NCBI GenBank assembly: GCA_949295325.1
Contig: CASFKG010000001.1
Location: 110,779 to 174,778 of the forward strand
Reading direction: 5' to 3'
Source of the DNA: an uncultured bacterium
GTDB taxonomy: Bacteria > Bacillota_I > Bacilli_A > RFN20 > CAG-826
Length of the DNA: 64,000 nucleotides
Position numbers and translations under genes: made by a program. A model generated the notes under the pieces. It ran no database searches, had not been told where the DNA came from, and was given only the letters and a program-made list of their open reading frames with translations. Below are positions 1-9,386 of the stretch, piece after piece (position 1 is the stretch's first letter; each line of letters begins with the position of its first letter).

Positions 1-31
1 TTTTAATTCAGGCGTCAAAGGAGCGTGATGC

Positions 32-2581
32 ATGATCAAAAAAGGTCTCATCCTTCTGGCCATTGCTTCGCTCGGAGGCGTTTCGCTGCAGACGCCTGCG
101 GTCGGGGCCTTGGCGGAAAACAGCGTCGAATCCGGTACCGGAGATTCATCTGAAACTTCGGAAACTTCGAAGATCTACGCTGCCCTCGAAGAAATATGGA
201 CTTCGGGGAATTACACCCTCGAATGGGAATACGGCGGTAAAACATACCGCGACGTCTATACCCCCAACTACAGCGTCATCGGAGGAGGATCGAGCGGTTA
301 CGTCCTGCTTCCCAGCGTCGACGGAGCCTACCAGCATATGGCCTATAACGCGCCGTATACCATTTCCGCGAACGGAGTGAAGAACATTACCTTGGGAACC
401 CCGCTCGTCGGTGCTACCCGCACTTTCCTACCCGGCGATGCCAACATGGGCGCCAATTTCGCCGTCTACCAGAACCCGGTCGACAGCATCGATGAATACA
501 ACCCATTAAGCGAAACCAACCGCTCGATGTCATTCTGGGCGGATTATTTTACGGAAGACAAGATAGTCGACCTCGGTTTCGGGGACGGGACCCTCGGCTG
601 CCTCGGCTATACCTCCACCGCCACCTCCGTGAAGGGGCAGGCGGCCATCTACCTTACCACCTGTGCCGTCCTGGGCTTCTACCGCGGGACCAGCAATTTC
701 AACGCCATATACGTAACCGGACGCTTCTACCAAGTAGCCGACGCCAATTCCTATTCGGCTTCCTCGAGGCCCTATGCCGTGAGCTTCGATTTCGACGAGT
801 ACGACAATCTCGTCGCTTCGGTTTGGCTTGAGGACGATGACGGGACCTACTATGTCCCCGACGGAGGAACCGGCACCTTCAAGGACATCGGAACTTCAAG
901 CGACATCGACTTCGACGAGTTCATGTCGGAAGCGACCGCGAATGTTTCGAAGAAATCGCTTTCGCGGGAGCAGGCCGCTCCGATAATCGGCCGCGAATTC
1001 TCGAGTACGACTACCGTGACAACCGTCTACGACACGATGTCGGGCATCGTCGAGCAAAACCCGGTGACCTACTACCTCGACTACAACGATTCGTATCTGC
1101 GTTCCTATAGCGAAGACAATATGGAAGGCAACCTTTATTGCCGCGAGAGCGATGGCAGCGCGTCCTTCGTGCTCCTGACCGGGGACAACAAGGTCGAACA
1201 CTATAACGAAGAAGGCGATATGTGGCTGGACTGGATGTTCGCCTACGAATTCATGGATCTGGGTTCCTGGCGCCTCAATCCCGTGACCGGCACCTATTTC
1301 TACTACGGACTCAACGCGGATTCGGTCTACACCGCCCTGACCGGGTGTGCCGTTCCGGGAATCGATAGCTCTACCTCGTTCGATATCGTGTCCCTGGAAA
1401 TTAGTCTCGAAAACGGAGTCGTGAGCCATATGGAGGCAACGACTTCGACCATCAGCGCCTTCGGACCCGACGGCAGCGTTTCCTATCTCTACTGCGTAAG
1501 CGAAGTCGACTTCGATAAGGAACCCAGGGAAATAAAAGTCCCGACGCCGTTTGAAAGGGACGAATCCTACGACACCGTGAAAGCGGCCTTCGACAGCGTC
1601 AACGACGTCACCAAGCCCCACAAGACCGTCAAGGTCGAGTACTTCACGGGTGTCAATGAGAACAACGCCCTCCACATCCATTCGTGGTTCACGCCCGACG
1701 TCGTCTATATCGAAAACCGCCTCCAGCAGGAAAGCGGCTACTCCGACTTCTCGGCGATGGGCTACTACCTTAAGAAAGACTCATCCGGCAATCCGTTAGG
1801 AATAATCCGTTTCGAGCGGGACTGGGATACCGGGGCCGTAGAGGCAGCCGCGCCAATCTATGAAGGCGAAGGCATCGAAGATTACTGGGACAAGATCACG
1901 GCCAATCCGGACATCATGACCTTCGACTCCAACGAACGCACCCTCAAGCTCAAGGGCAACGTCCACCTCCTGCCCTCCTACTTCCCCACCATTTCCGGGG
2001 ACGACGAGGGGGAGGAAGACAGCGTCAGCAACCTCAAAATCACCCTCAATGAGGACGGGACGATTTCGAAAATCGACTACAACGCCGGGGCGAGCATAAC
2101 TTCCTATGGAACCTTCAACACCATCGGCCGCATCGACTACTACTACGGCGAAGAACTTCCGGAAGGCCTATTGGACCAACTGGCGGCCATGCCGGAATGG
2201 GTGACGCCGGAAAGCTGGAGCGAAAGCGCCTACGGTGCCGACGAAGACTTCATGGAGGACATAAATTCCTTCCTCGAATACTATGCCGAGGAAACCGGAG
2301 AGGTCCTAACCGTCGAGGATCTGCCCTACGTCTATGACGAGGACTGGGAAGAAGGCGGCTATTCCTCCTTCTGGAGTTCCTACAGCCACTACTTCTACAC
2401 CTACGCGAATTCGGGCGACTGGAGCGAGCTCATCGCGGCATACGAAACCCTATTGGCGGGAGAAGGCTATGTCCTGACCGACGACCAGTGGGTAAAGGGA
2501 CGGCTTTACGTCGAAGTTCGTCCTTATTCGACCTACAGCGGTACCGGTTTCCGCCTCGAATTCGGGGTAACCGATGCCTAA
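32..2581 (+). CDS. Large secreted protein of unknown function, first gene of a secreted-protein operon
   Basis: 849 residues beginning with a Sec signal peptide: a Lys pair, a hydrophobic stretch and an Ala-Leu-Ala cleavage region near residue 29, without a lipobox cysteine. The mature part is rich in Asp, Tyr, Ser and Thr, as in extracellular beta-rich proteins, and has no later membrane segment. The ATG at 32 follows AAAGGAG at 17-23. Around residue 284 it carries the motif KDIGTSSDIDFDEFMSEA, echoed in the next two genes, so the three probably share a domain by duplication. The promoter lies before the window. I do not recognise the family; an extracellular binding or wall-associated role is a guess. 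The three following genes are also exported. Confidence 0.8.
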   Translation: MIKKGLILLAIASLGGVSLQTPAVGALAENSVESGTGDSSETSETSKIYAALEEIWTSGNYTLEWEYGGKTYRDVYTPNYSVIGGGSSGYVLLPSVDGAYQHMAYNAPYTISANGVKNITLGTPLVGATRTFLPGDANMGANFAVYQNPVDSIDEYNPLSETNRSMSFWADYFTEDKIVDLGFGDGTLGCLGYTSTATSVKGQAAIYLTTCAVLGFYRGTSNFNAIYVTGRFYQVADANSYSASSRPYAVSFDFDEYDNLVASVWLEDDDGTYYVPDGGTGTFKDIGTSSDIDFDEFMSEATANVSKKSLSREQAAPIIGREFSSTTTVTTVYDTMSGIVEQNPVTYYLDYNDSYLRSYSEDNMEGNLYCRESDGSASFVLLTGDNKVEHYNEEGDMWLDWMFAYEFMDLGSWRLNPVTGTYFYYGLNADSVYTALTGCAVPGIDSSTSFDIVSLEISLENGVVSHMEATTSTISAFGPDGSVSYLYCVSEVDFDKEPREIKVPTPFERDESYDTVKAAFDSVNDVTKPHKTVKVEYFTGVNENNALHIHSWFTPDVVYIENRLQQESGYSDFSAMGYYLKKDSSGNPLGIIRFERDWDTGAVEAAAPIYEGEGIEDYWDKITANPDIMTFDSNERTLKLKGNVHLLPSYFPTISGDDEGEEDSVSNLKITLNEDGTISKIDYNAGASITSYGTFNTIGRIDYYYGEELPEGLLDQLAAMPEWVTPESWSESAYGADEDFMEDINSFLEYYAEETGEVLTVEDLPYVYDEDWEEGGYSSFWSSYSHYFYTYANSGDWSELIAAYETLLAGEGYVLTDDQWVKGRLYVEVRPYSTYSGTGFRLEFGVTDA

Positions 2582-2593
2582 AAAGGAGCCAAC

Positions 2594-3856
2594 ATGGAAA
2601 AAACTAAATTCATTGCGTTGATGGGCCTGGGCCTGCTGGCCCTTTCGGGATGCGCGGGCGGCTCCGGATCGTCCGCGTCCGTAGAAAGCGGGACACCGAG
2701 TCTCGACCCGGATCTGGACGAAAAGCAGGAGTTCGTCTCCTTCCTCCATTCGATGGCGGAAAATCCCTTCGACCTGGCAATCGGGGAAACCACGATGACC
2801 GTGGCCGCCGGCTACGTGGCCGGGGAAAACGGCGGGACCCTGCTGCTCGATGCCTATGCCGGCGACACCGACAAAATCGCCTATCCCTACGAAATAGGGG
2901 AAGGAGGCATCGACCTGGGAATAGCCCTTACCGATGCAGACGGTGCTCCCCTTTCCGCACTAGAAGGCGGAATCCCGGCGCAATTCGCCGAAATCGGAGT
3001 GGACGATATCTCCATCCTCGATGACGGCGGCGCCACGACCGAAAACGCCTCCGTGACTTCCTACTTCGCCCTTGGGGAAGACGCGACCGGAGCCATAAAG
3101 ATGGTGCTAGGGGAAAACGGCCTTAGCGTGGCGTTCGAAGGCGGTTTCTCCTTAACCGTGGAGAACGTCGGTACCGCTTCCGACCCGACCGTAGAGTCCT
3201 ATCTGGCGGAAGTCGGCCTTCCTCTGGCTTCCATCGCCCCGGCCAATTCCACCAACATCGCTTACGGGAACGTCTACAACTCGGTCACCGATTTTTATGC
3301 GGTAACCGACGGCGTCATAGCGGACACCCCGGAGAAAACCACCATGCTCGACCAAGGACCGACGACCATCCACCTCTATACCGCTGAGGACCCGGTCGGG
3401 ACCATCCTGGTAAGAGGGGAAGACGGCAACACTGACCAGATGTCGGTAACCCTCGGCGAAGACGGTGTACCGACGGCCTTGACCACGACGGACTATCTTC
3501 CGGATGGCGAGCAGCTCCCCTGGTCCGAAGCCGGACTGACCGTCGACTATTTCGACATCTCCGGGTTCAGGGGAACCTACGATGCCGACGCTTTGGCGGA
3601 AGGCGGCTACGACCAGATCTTCCAGTACTACGGCTGGCATGCCATGGACTGCTATTTCAGTGCCGTGAGGGAAAGCCTGCCGGAAGGCGAAACGATAACC
3701 GATATCGAAATCACGGTCCCAAGGGACGAAACGCCGACCGACGACATGGTCAGCCAGATCGTCTTCGAAACCAAGGAAGAGGGCAATAACGGCCACCTCA
3801 TCGTGACGACTGTCAGCGATGATCCCGTCATACCATCCCTCCCGGAAATCCAATAA
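2594..3856 (+). CDS. Putative lipoprotein of unknown function
   Basis: 420 residues with a type II signal peptide ending in the lipobox L-S-G-C, lipidated Cys about residue 20, followed by a Gly/Ser-rich linker, so it should be anchored on the outer face of the membrane. The body is acidic and beta-rich, with no recognised catalytic motif. Near residue 190 it has ENVGTASDPTVESYLAEVG, matching motifs in its upstream and downstream neighbours and suggesting paralogy. The gap to the preceding stop is 12 nt and holds AAAAGGAG, so the genes are co-transcribed and independently initiated. Family not recognised. Confidence 0.8.
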   Translation: MEKTKFIALMGLGLLALSGCAGGSGSSASVESGTPSLDPDLDEKQEFVSFLHSMAENPFDLAIGETTMTVAAGYVAGENGGTLLLDAYAGDTDKIAYPYEIGEGGIDLGIALTDADGAPLSALEGGIPAQFAEIGVDDISILDDGGATTENASVTSYFALGEDATGAIKMVLGENGLSVAFEGGFSLTVENVGTASDPTVESYLAEVGLPLASIAPANSTNIAYGNVYNSVTDFYAVTDGVIADTPEKTTMLDQGPTTIHLYTAEDPVGTILVRGEDGNTDQMSVTLGEDGVPTALTTTDYLPDGEQLPWSEAGLTVDYFDISGFRGTYDADALAEGGYDQIFQYYGWHAMDCYFSAVRESLPEGETITDIEITVPRDETPTDDMVSQIVFETKEEGNNGHLIVTTVSDDPVIPSLPEIQ

Positions 3857-3868
3857 GGAGCAAAAACG

Positions 3869-5593
3869 ATGGAAAAACCCGCAAAAATCCTTTCTTTGCT
3901 CGTTTCTTTGGCGGCACTAGGCCTGGTGGGATGCGCCGGGCAGGGCCCGGCTAGTTCCATAGAAGATGAAACTTCGAGCCTCTCGCCGGTGGAGCCCGTT
4001 ACCTTGAAAGTAACTGGTTTCCCGGGCGAAATCGGGCTTGGCGCCGACCACGCCCTGAATCTCGACGACTACGTCGAAGTAACCGGGGCCGAAACCTATG
4101 AAATAGACGTGATTTCCGGCCCCGTTTCGCTAGAAGGCCACGTCTTGACCGGGACGGGCTACGGCGACTTCGCCCTTTCCGTTTCGGCGAAGGACAAGTC
4201 GACCAGGCTCGAAGGCCGCGTCGTCACGGACAACCGCCTCGAACTCTCGGCCGCCATCTCCGCGCTGAGCGACAACTACACCGCTTCGATAGCGATAAGC
4301 GGACAGAAAACCTACAACTTCCGCAATGAAAACTACATCGCGATAGGAAGTTACCTTGACGAAACCTATAACTCCTATGCCTACGAGACCAGCATCATCG
4401 CCCCGGACGGCAATGCCTATTTCGCCTTGTTCGGGACGGATTTGGAAAACGTGCCATTCAGTGACCTCATCTTCTCGAGCGGCGTCGACCGGACCCCGGA
4501 CGAGAAGGGCTACGTCCCGCTCACCCTCGTTCCATCCGACTTCGAGGATGTCTACGGGCGGGACGGCAATCCGACCGGCCAGTACGTCCTGAGCGACCAG
4601 GAAGCCATAAGCACATTCTTCGCTTCTGCCTTCATGTACAGTTGGGCCAGCCTTGTGCAGACCAGCTATGCCGCCCAGTTCCTCTGCACCTTCGAGGAAG
4701 GCACGCTGACGATGGTCGCGGTCAACCGCAACTTCTACGAAGTAGGACTTGTCATCACCTTGGAGGATATCGGAACCACTGAAATCGGACTGGTCGAAGA
4801 CTGGCTTGCCGATCCGGTCTATCCCGCCAAGATCGACACGACTCCGATAAGTTCCTTCCTCGACGAAGCCGACGCAAGCGGTTCCTACCACATGTCGGTC
4901 CAAGCCGCTTGGGTCAATACCAATAACGGAAGCATGACAAACGTCCCCAGTTCCATGGAAGACAGCAACGGCTACGCGCCTTTGTTCAATTACCTGGCCG
5001 ATGTCTACGTCACCGAGGACTATGTCCTTACTTCGGTCAACTACATAACCGATAACGTCTATTCCGCCTACGGGGATAACGGCTACGTTACCGACGGCGT
5101 CGTCCTCTACTCCTATAACCAGGGAAGTCCCACCACCGCCAAGGGTTCCTTGGTCAGGGATGAAAACGGCGAAATAGAGACGGTTCTTTGGGGCGGAGCC
5201 TCTTCCACCACCGGCGTCCCGCCGCTTGAGGGCTATCTCTATTCCCTTTCCGGCATCGACCGCGGCGTGCTCGAAAACGGGAACTTCCGCAGCGAAGGCG
5301 ACGACACCACCGGCACCATGACCCTCTACGGGTTCGACCATTACGGAGACGGCGGGGCATTGAGGCAGGAAATGTACGATCTTGGCGGTTTCCCGCTTAG
5401 TTCGATCTACGACAACTTCGGCATGTTCAGCCTGCTTGAGAACTACCTAAGCGACGCGATTGCCCTAAGCAAGGACGGCACGTCGCTCGTCTTCCAGTCC
5501 TCGCTTGCCTATGCCACCTCCCAGATATACCTGGTGTCCATAACGGTCGACAGCTTGGGCAGCGGCGATTCGCCCATTGCCCTTCCGGCTTAG
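3869..5593 (+). CDS. Putative lipoprotein of unknown function, third of the paralogous set
   Basis: 574 residues with a lipoprotein signal peptide (lipobox L-V-G-C, Cys about residue 22) and a Ser/Glu linker. Residues about 45-110 read like a bacterial Ig-like strand-rich domain. The motif EDIGTTEIGLVEDWLADP near residue 299 matches those of the two preceding genes. The 12-nt gap upstream contains TAAGGAG. A strong terminator follows, so this is the last gene of the operon. No enzyme motif is seen. A surface-binding or substrate-capture role is only inferred from export and architecture. Confidence 0.8.
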   Translation: MEKPAKILSLLVSLAALGLVGCAGQGPASSIEDETSSLSPVEPVTLKVTGFPGEIGLGADHALNLDDYVEVTGAETYEIDVISGPVSLEGHVLTGTGYGDFALSVSAKDKSTRLEGRVVTDNRLELSAAISALSDNYTASIAISGQKTYNFRNENYIAIGSYLDETYNSYAYETSIIAPDGNAYFALFGTDLENVPFSDLIFSSGVDRTPDEKGYVPLTLVPSDFEDVYGRDGNPTGQYVLSDQEAISTFFASAFMYSWASLVQTSYAAQFLCTFEEGTLTMVAVNRNFYEVGLVITLEDIGTTEIGLVEDWLADPVYPAKIDTTPISSFLDEADASGSYHMSVQAAWVNTNNGSMTNVPSSMEDSNGYAPLFNYLADVYVTEDYVLTSVNYITDNVYSAYGDNGYVTDGVVLYSYNQGSPTTAKGSLVRDENGEIETVLWGGASSTTGVPPLEGYLYSLSGIDRGVLENGNFRSEGDDTTGTMTLYGFDHYGDGGALRQEMYDLGGFPLSSIYDNFGMFSLLENYLSDAIALSKDGTSLVFQSSLAYATSQIYLVSITVDSLGSGDSPIALPA

Positions 5594-5606
5594 GCCGGCG
5601 TTGACC

Positions 5607-5632
5607 AAAAGGGCCCCTACGGGGTCCTTTTT
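5607..5632 (+). terminator. Intrinsic terminator of the secreted-protein operon
   Basis: AAAAGGGCCCC, loop TAC, GGGGTCCTTTT, then T. The 11-bp stem flanked by A and T runs could work on either strand, but only the plus-strand operon ends here. Confidence 0.85.
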
Positions 5633-5644
5633 GTTATAAAAGCC

Positions 5645-5672
5645 TTGACAAAGAAGACATTTAGGGGATGAT
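5645..5672 (+). promoter_or_regulatory. Promoter of the M6-like protease gene
   Basis: Consensus -35 TTGACA (5645-5650), 16 nt, -10 GATGAT (5667-5672). The ATG at 5681 is 8 nt beyond the -10, so the transcript would have almost no leader. The AGGGG at 5664-5667 would then lie upstream of the transcription start and cannot act as a ribosome-binding site. Confidence 0.55.
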
Positions 5673-5680
5673 TTTCGGGC

Positions 5681-7591
5681 ATGAAAAAACACCTTACTAT
5701 CATATCGTTGCTGCCGTTGACCGCGATTGCCCTCTCCGGCTGCGAACTCTTGCGGATTCCGGCTTCGTCTTCGGACGGAAAAGAATCCACGACGACCTCG
5801 ACGCATGTCGAGCCCTATCCGATACCGGACGATTCCTCTTCCAGCGCGGAACCCGGAACCGTAGGGCTGACGTTCACGCTTGGAAACGAATACGTTTCCG
5901 AAGGCACGTCCTTCCTCGACTCGGCCGATCCCTATGTTTCGTTTTTCGACGGGACGACGAGCAAGGCGGTCTCCAACACCGTCGTTTATTCAATCCACAA
6001 CCAGACTAACGGCAAGAACTACAGCGAGGAAGAAGCCCTGGAACCCGGCTTATATTCCGTTACCGCCAGTTATACCTACGGAAAAGATGTCTACACCGCC
6101 CAGTGCTTCCTGTCGGTGAGGCCGTACGAGGCCGAACGAAACAAAGGCTATAGCCAAGTCGATTTGGAATATACCATCTCGACGGATCCCGAACTCGGCG
6201 TCTTCGGAATGGAATCGTCTTCGCCGACCCTAGGAAGTCCGAAGTTCCTGGTCGTCCCGGTTACCTTCAACAACGTCCCGGATTTCACGCAGACGGAACT
6301 CGACAACATCTATGATGCCTATCTGGCCGACGGAATGGCCGACAAGGGCGGCTTCTATTCTCTGCACGAGTACTACTACCGCTCTTCCTACGGCAAGCTC
6401 GACCTCGACATCGAAATAGCCGATCCGCTCGAACTGCCGATTTCCACCTCGACTTTCGAAAAGGACAATAATTACCTCTGGACCCTGATGAGCGATTTCC
6501 TAAACGAATTCGTCGATAACCGCGGGATAAACCTGAGCGACTACGATAGCGACGGAAACGGCTATATGGACGGCATCCATTTCATATATAAAACGGACAA
6601 AAGCGTCGACGGGACCAGCGACATCTGGTGGAACTACACCACCGGCTTCGAGTTCGAGCCAAACGAAATACATCCAAGCGACGATCCGGAAGCCGCCATG
6701 GCTTCCCCGGCCATCTTCTTCTTCTCGGCCTACGTCTCGATGATGTCGACTTACGCCAGCGTCCCGGATTCCCACACGATCATCCACGAAAGCGGCCACA
6801 TGCTCGGCCTAAACGACTACTACTCCTACGACTACGACGAAGCCCCGGCCGGCGGATCCATGATGATGGATCTGAACGTCGGAGACCATGACCCCTATAG
6901 CAAGATGCTCATGGGCTGGGTCGACCCCTATGTCGTCGACGGGACCAGCGACCATTTCGAAATAACGCTTCGGCCCTTCGAGAGAAGCGGCGACGTCGTG
7001 CTTCTTAGGAATACCAGCGAGGATCCCTTCAACGGAACCCCCTTCGACGAATACCTGACCCTCAGCTACTACACCCCGACCGGCCTAAACGAACCCGACA
7101 GCCGCGGCTATCCGGAATGGAGCGTCATCGGGGAAGGGCGGATTTACGACCAGCCGGGCCTACAGGTCTACCACGTCGACTCGAGAACCGGCATCGAAAC
7201 CCGTAATTTCGTGCAGACCAGCTTCGAATACGTCGACGTAGACGAGGCGACCGCCGAGCAGAAGGAAAACCTCCGCATCGGCGCCGACAACACGCAGAGC
7301 AGATCCTGCAACGAAAACTTCCGCCTTATCGAAGCGGTGGCTTCCGACGGGCTTGACCATTTCACGACCGCTTATTACATGGAGGATTACCTCTCCTACT
7401 TCGGAAACAACGAGATCCTTTTCGGCAACGGCTCCGCTTACGGCGGAAGCCAATATACCAATGCCAAGTTCACCCGCTATTACTACAACGGCAACCTGAT
7501 GAACGACGGCACCGCCATCGAATATTCCTTCCGGGTAATGGACATGGACGGGGAAGGCTTGACCCTGAGATTCGACCGCATAGGGCAGTGA
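5681..7591 (+). CDS. Lipoprotein with M6-family (immune inhibitor A-like) metalloprotease domain
   Basis: 636 residues. The lipoprotein signal peptide ends L-S-G-C (Cys 21), then a Ser/Glu linker and an Ig-like stretch to about residue 150. The catalytic domain carries HESGHMLGLNDYY at residues 369-381: the HExxHxxGxxD zinc signature of M6 metallopeptidases (InhA, PrtV relatives), with His369, Glu370 and His373 visible. A D-x-D-x-[DN]-G-like stretch near residue 287 could bind calcium. The likely role is a cell-surface protease acting on extracellular protein. It has its own promoter and follows three other exported proteins, so the region is a surface or secretion island. The protein looks intact. 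Confidence 0.85.
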   Translation: MKKHLTIISLLPLTAIALSGCELLRIPASSSDGKESTTTSTHVEPYPIPDDSSSSAEPGTVGLTFTLGNEYVSEGTSFLDSADPYVSFFDGTTSKAVSNTVVYSIHNQTNGKNYSEEEALEPGLYSVTASYTYGKDVYTAQCFLSVRPYEAERNKGYSQVDLEYTISTDPELGVFGMESSSPTLGSPKFLVVPVTFNNVPDFTQTELDNIYDAYLADGMADKGGFYSLHEYYYRSSYGKLDLDIEIADPLELPISTSTFEKDNNYLWTLMSDFLNEFVDNRGINLSDYDSDGNGYMDGIHFIYKTDKSVDGTSDIWWNYTTGFEFEPNEIHPSDDPEAAMASPAIFFFSAYVSMMSTYASVPDSHTIIHESGHMLGLNDYYSYDYDEAPAGGSMMMDLNVGDHDPYSKMLMGWVDPYVVDGTSDHFEITLRPFERSGDVVLLRNTSEDPFNGTPFDEYLTLSYYTPTGLNEPDSRGYPEWSVIGEGRIYDQPGLQVYHVDSRTGIETRNFVQTSFEYVDVDEATAEQKENLRIGADNTQSRSCNENFRLIEAVASDGLDHFTTAYYMEDYLSYFGNNEILFGNGSAYGGSQYTNAKFTRYYYNGNLMNDGTAIEYSFRVMDMDGEGLTLRFDRIGQ

Positions 7592-7598
7592 ATCGCTA

Positions 7599-7604
7599 TA
7601 TAAT
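7599..7604 (+). promoter_or_regulatory. -10 box of trpS, predicted leaderless transcript
   Basis: Perfect TATAAT, 6 nt before the ATG of trpS. There is no Shine-Dalgarno sequence and no clear -35. The box overlaps nothing coding except the space just after the protease stop at 7591. Confidence 0.6.
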
Positions 7605-7610
7605 GTCGCT

Positions 7611-8594
7611 ATGCCGCGCATATTATCTGGTATAAAGCCGACGGGACAATTGACCCTCGGCAACTATCTGGGCGCCTTGAGGCGCTTCCCCAGTTTCCAA
7701 GAAGGAAACGAACCCTTCATCTTCATCGCCGACCTGCATGCCCTGACGCTGCCGATCGACCCGAAGCTATTAAGGGAAAATTCCATCGACATCGCCTGCT
7801 TCTACTTGGCCTCTGGCCTCGATCCGAAAGTCACGACGATTTTCCTTCAGTCCTCCGTTAGCGAACACGCGGAATTAAACGCCATCCTCCAGAACTATCT
7901 CTACATGGGCGAGCTCAAGAGAATGACCCAATTCAAGGACAAGTCGAGCAAGATGAAGGACGAAGCCATCGGGATGGGGCTATTCGCCTACCCGGTTCTG
8001 ATGGCCGCCGATATCTTGCTCTACAATAGCGACATCGTTCCGGTTGGCGAAGACCAGAACCAGCACGTCGAGCTTTGCCGCGACCTCGTCCGCCGCTTCA
8101 ACGGACGCTACGGCGAAATTCTCAAGCTCCCCAAGGCCTCCGTGCCCGAAACCGGGGCCCGCATCATGAGTCTCGCCGATCCCCATAAGAAGATGTCGAA
8201 GTCCGATCCGAAAGGCGATATCTTCCTCAAGGATCCGATGAACGTAACCCGCAAGAAGATCATGTCGGCCATTACCGACTGCGGATCGGAGGTTACCTAC
8301 GATCCGGTCGAAAAGCCCGGCATCTCCAATCTTCTGACCATTTACGGCGCCATCTGCGAAATGACCCCGCAGGAGGCGGCCAACGTTTTCAAGGGCTACC
8401 GCTACGGCGAATTCAAGAAAGCCGTGGCCGATAAGGTCGTCGAAGAACTCGAACCCTTCCAAAACCGCTATCTGGCCATCAAGGAAAGCGGCGAATACAA
8501 GGACATACTCCGCGACGGGGCCGCCCGCGCCAAGAAAATCGCCCACAAAACCCTTACGAAAGTTCAAAAAGCCGTTGGATTGCTTGTCTTGTAA
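7611..8594 (+). CDS. trpS: Tryptophan-tRNA ligase (class Ic)
   Basis: 327 residues, normal length for bacterial TrpRS. It charges tRNA-Trp with tryptophan using ATP. The N-terminal TGQLTLGNYLGAL is the family form of the HIGH motif, and KKMSKSD near residue 192 is the KMSKS loop. The conserved EDQNQHVEL segment that helps bind tryptophan is present. The ATG is preceded by TATAAT at 6 nt and by no ribosome-binding site, so it is probably read from a leaderless mRNA. No T-box leader precedes it. The next gene starts directly after its stop codon. Confidence 0.96.
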   Translation: MPRILSGIKPTGQLTLGNYLGALRRFPSFQEGNEPFIFIADLHALTLPIDPKLLRENSIDIACFYLASGLDPKVTTIFLQSSVSEHAELNAILQNYLYMGELKRMTQFKDKSSKMKDEAIGMGLFAYPVLMAADILLYNSDIVPVGEDQNQHVELCRDLVRRFNGRYGEILKLPKASVPETGARIMSLADPHKKMSKSDPKGDIFLKDPMNVTRKKIMSAITDCGSEVTYDPVEKPGISNLLTIYGAICEMTPQEAANVFKGYRYGEFKKAVADKVVEELEPFQNRYLAIKESGEYKDILRDGAARAKKIAHKTLTKVQKAVGLLVL

Positions 8595-9386
8595 ATGCTC
8601 TTCGCCATCGATATAGACGGGACTTTGCTGCATAGCGACGGTTCTTTGCCGAAGGCGAACGCGGACGTCTTGAGGAAGGCGGCTTCGCAAGGGCACACGG
8701 TTGTTCTTTCAAGCGGCCGCCCGCCGCGGTCGCTTTTGCCTATCTACGGCGAGATCGGACTCTCCGCTCCCCTTGTCGCCTATAACGGCGGCTATGTCTT
8801 CGACCCCGGGGATCCCGGCTTCCCGGAAAGGAGGTTCACGTTCCGCCGCCAAGACCTCATAGATGTCGAAAAGGCGATGCGGGGGAGGCTTATTTCGATC
8901 ATGTGCGAATCCTCGTCGGCGATCTACGGGAACGGAATCGACCGCGAACTCGACAAATACTTCCCCTATGCCGGCATGAAACACGTTTTCGGACCTTTGG
9001 AAGAAGTGCTGAAGGAGGATTGCTTTACCGCCCTCTTCAGGTGCCGGCGGAAAGAAGACGAACGCCTCCTCGAGCATGTCTTGGAAAGCCATAAGGGAGT
9101 CCGTTACCGCCACTGGAGGTCATCCCCCTACGCGGAGGCTTTCATCGAAGGCGCCGACAAAGGCGATGCCATAGCCTATATCCAGGAAAAAACCGGAATA
9201 CCAAAAGAGCAAACCGTCGCGATAGGCGATTCCGACAATGATTTCGGAATGTTGAAAAACTCGCAATTCCCCTATCTTATGGCCAATTTCAGGAAAAAAC
9301 CGGAAGTTGAAGGCTTCCGGTTGAGCAAACGTTCAAACGACGAAGACGGGGTCGCCGCGATCGTCGCTTCCTTCCTAGGCGCCTAG
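8595..9386 (+). CDS. Cof-type HAD-IIB family phosphatase
   Basis: 263 residues. HAD motif I is DIDGTLL at residues 5-11 (nucleophile Asp5, acid/base Asp7), motif II is in SSGRP, and motif IV is GDSDNDFGML near the C terminus. The cap domain between motifs II and III is of the IIB type. Such enzymes dephosphorylate sugar phosphates, FMN or pyridoxal phosphate; the substrate cannot be read from sequence. The ATG abuts the TAA of trpS with no obvious ribosome-binding site, implying translational coupling. The 3' end overlaps the convergent phosphohexomutase gene by 12 bp. Confidence 0.9.
   Translation: MLFAIDIDGTLLHSDGSLPKANADVLRKAASQGHTVVLSSGRPPRSLLPIYGEIGLSAPLVAYNGGYVFDPGDPGFPERRFTFRRQDLIDVEKAMRGRLISIMCESSSAIYGNGIDRELDKYFPYAGMKHVFGPLEEVLKEDCFTALFRCRRKEDERLLEHVLESHKGVRYRHWRSSPYAEAFIEGADKGDAIAYIQEKTGIPKEQTVAIGDSDNDFGMLKNSQFPYLMANFRKKPEVEGFRLSKRSNDEDGVAAIVASFLGA

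Noticed and set aside
4130..5341. 403-codon minus-strand frame, and a similar 261-codon frame at 896-1681
   Set aside because: Lie wholly opposite the secreted-protein genes, which have signal peptides and ribosome-binding sites; no domain recognised in the antisense products.
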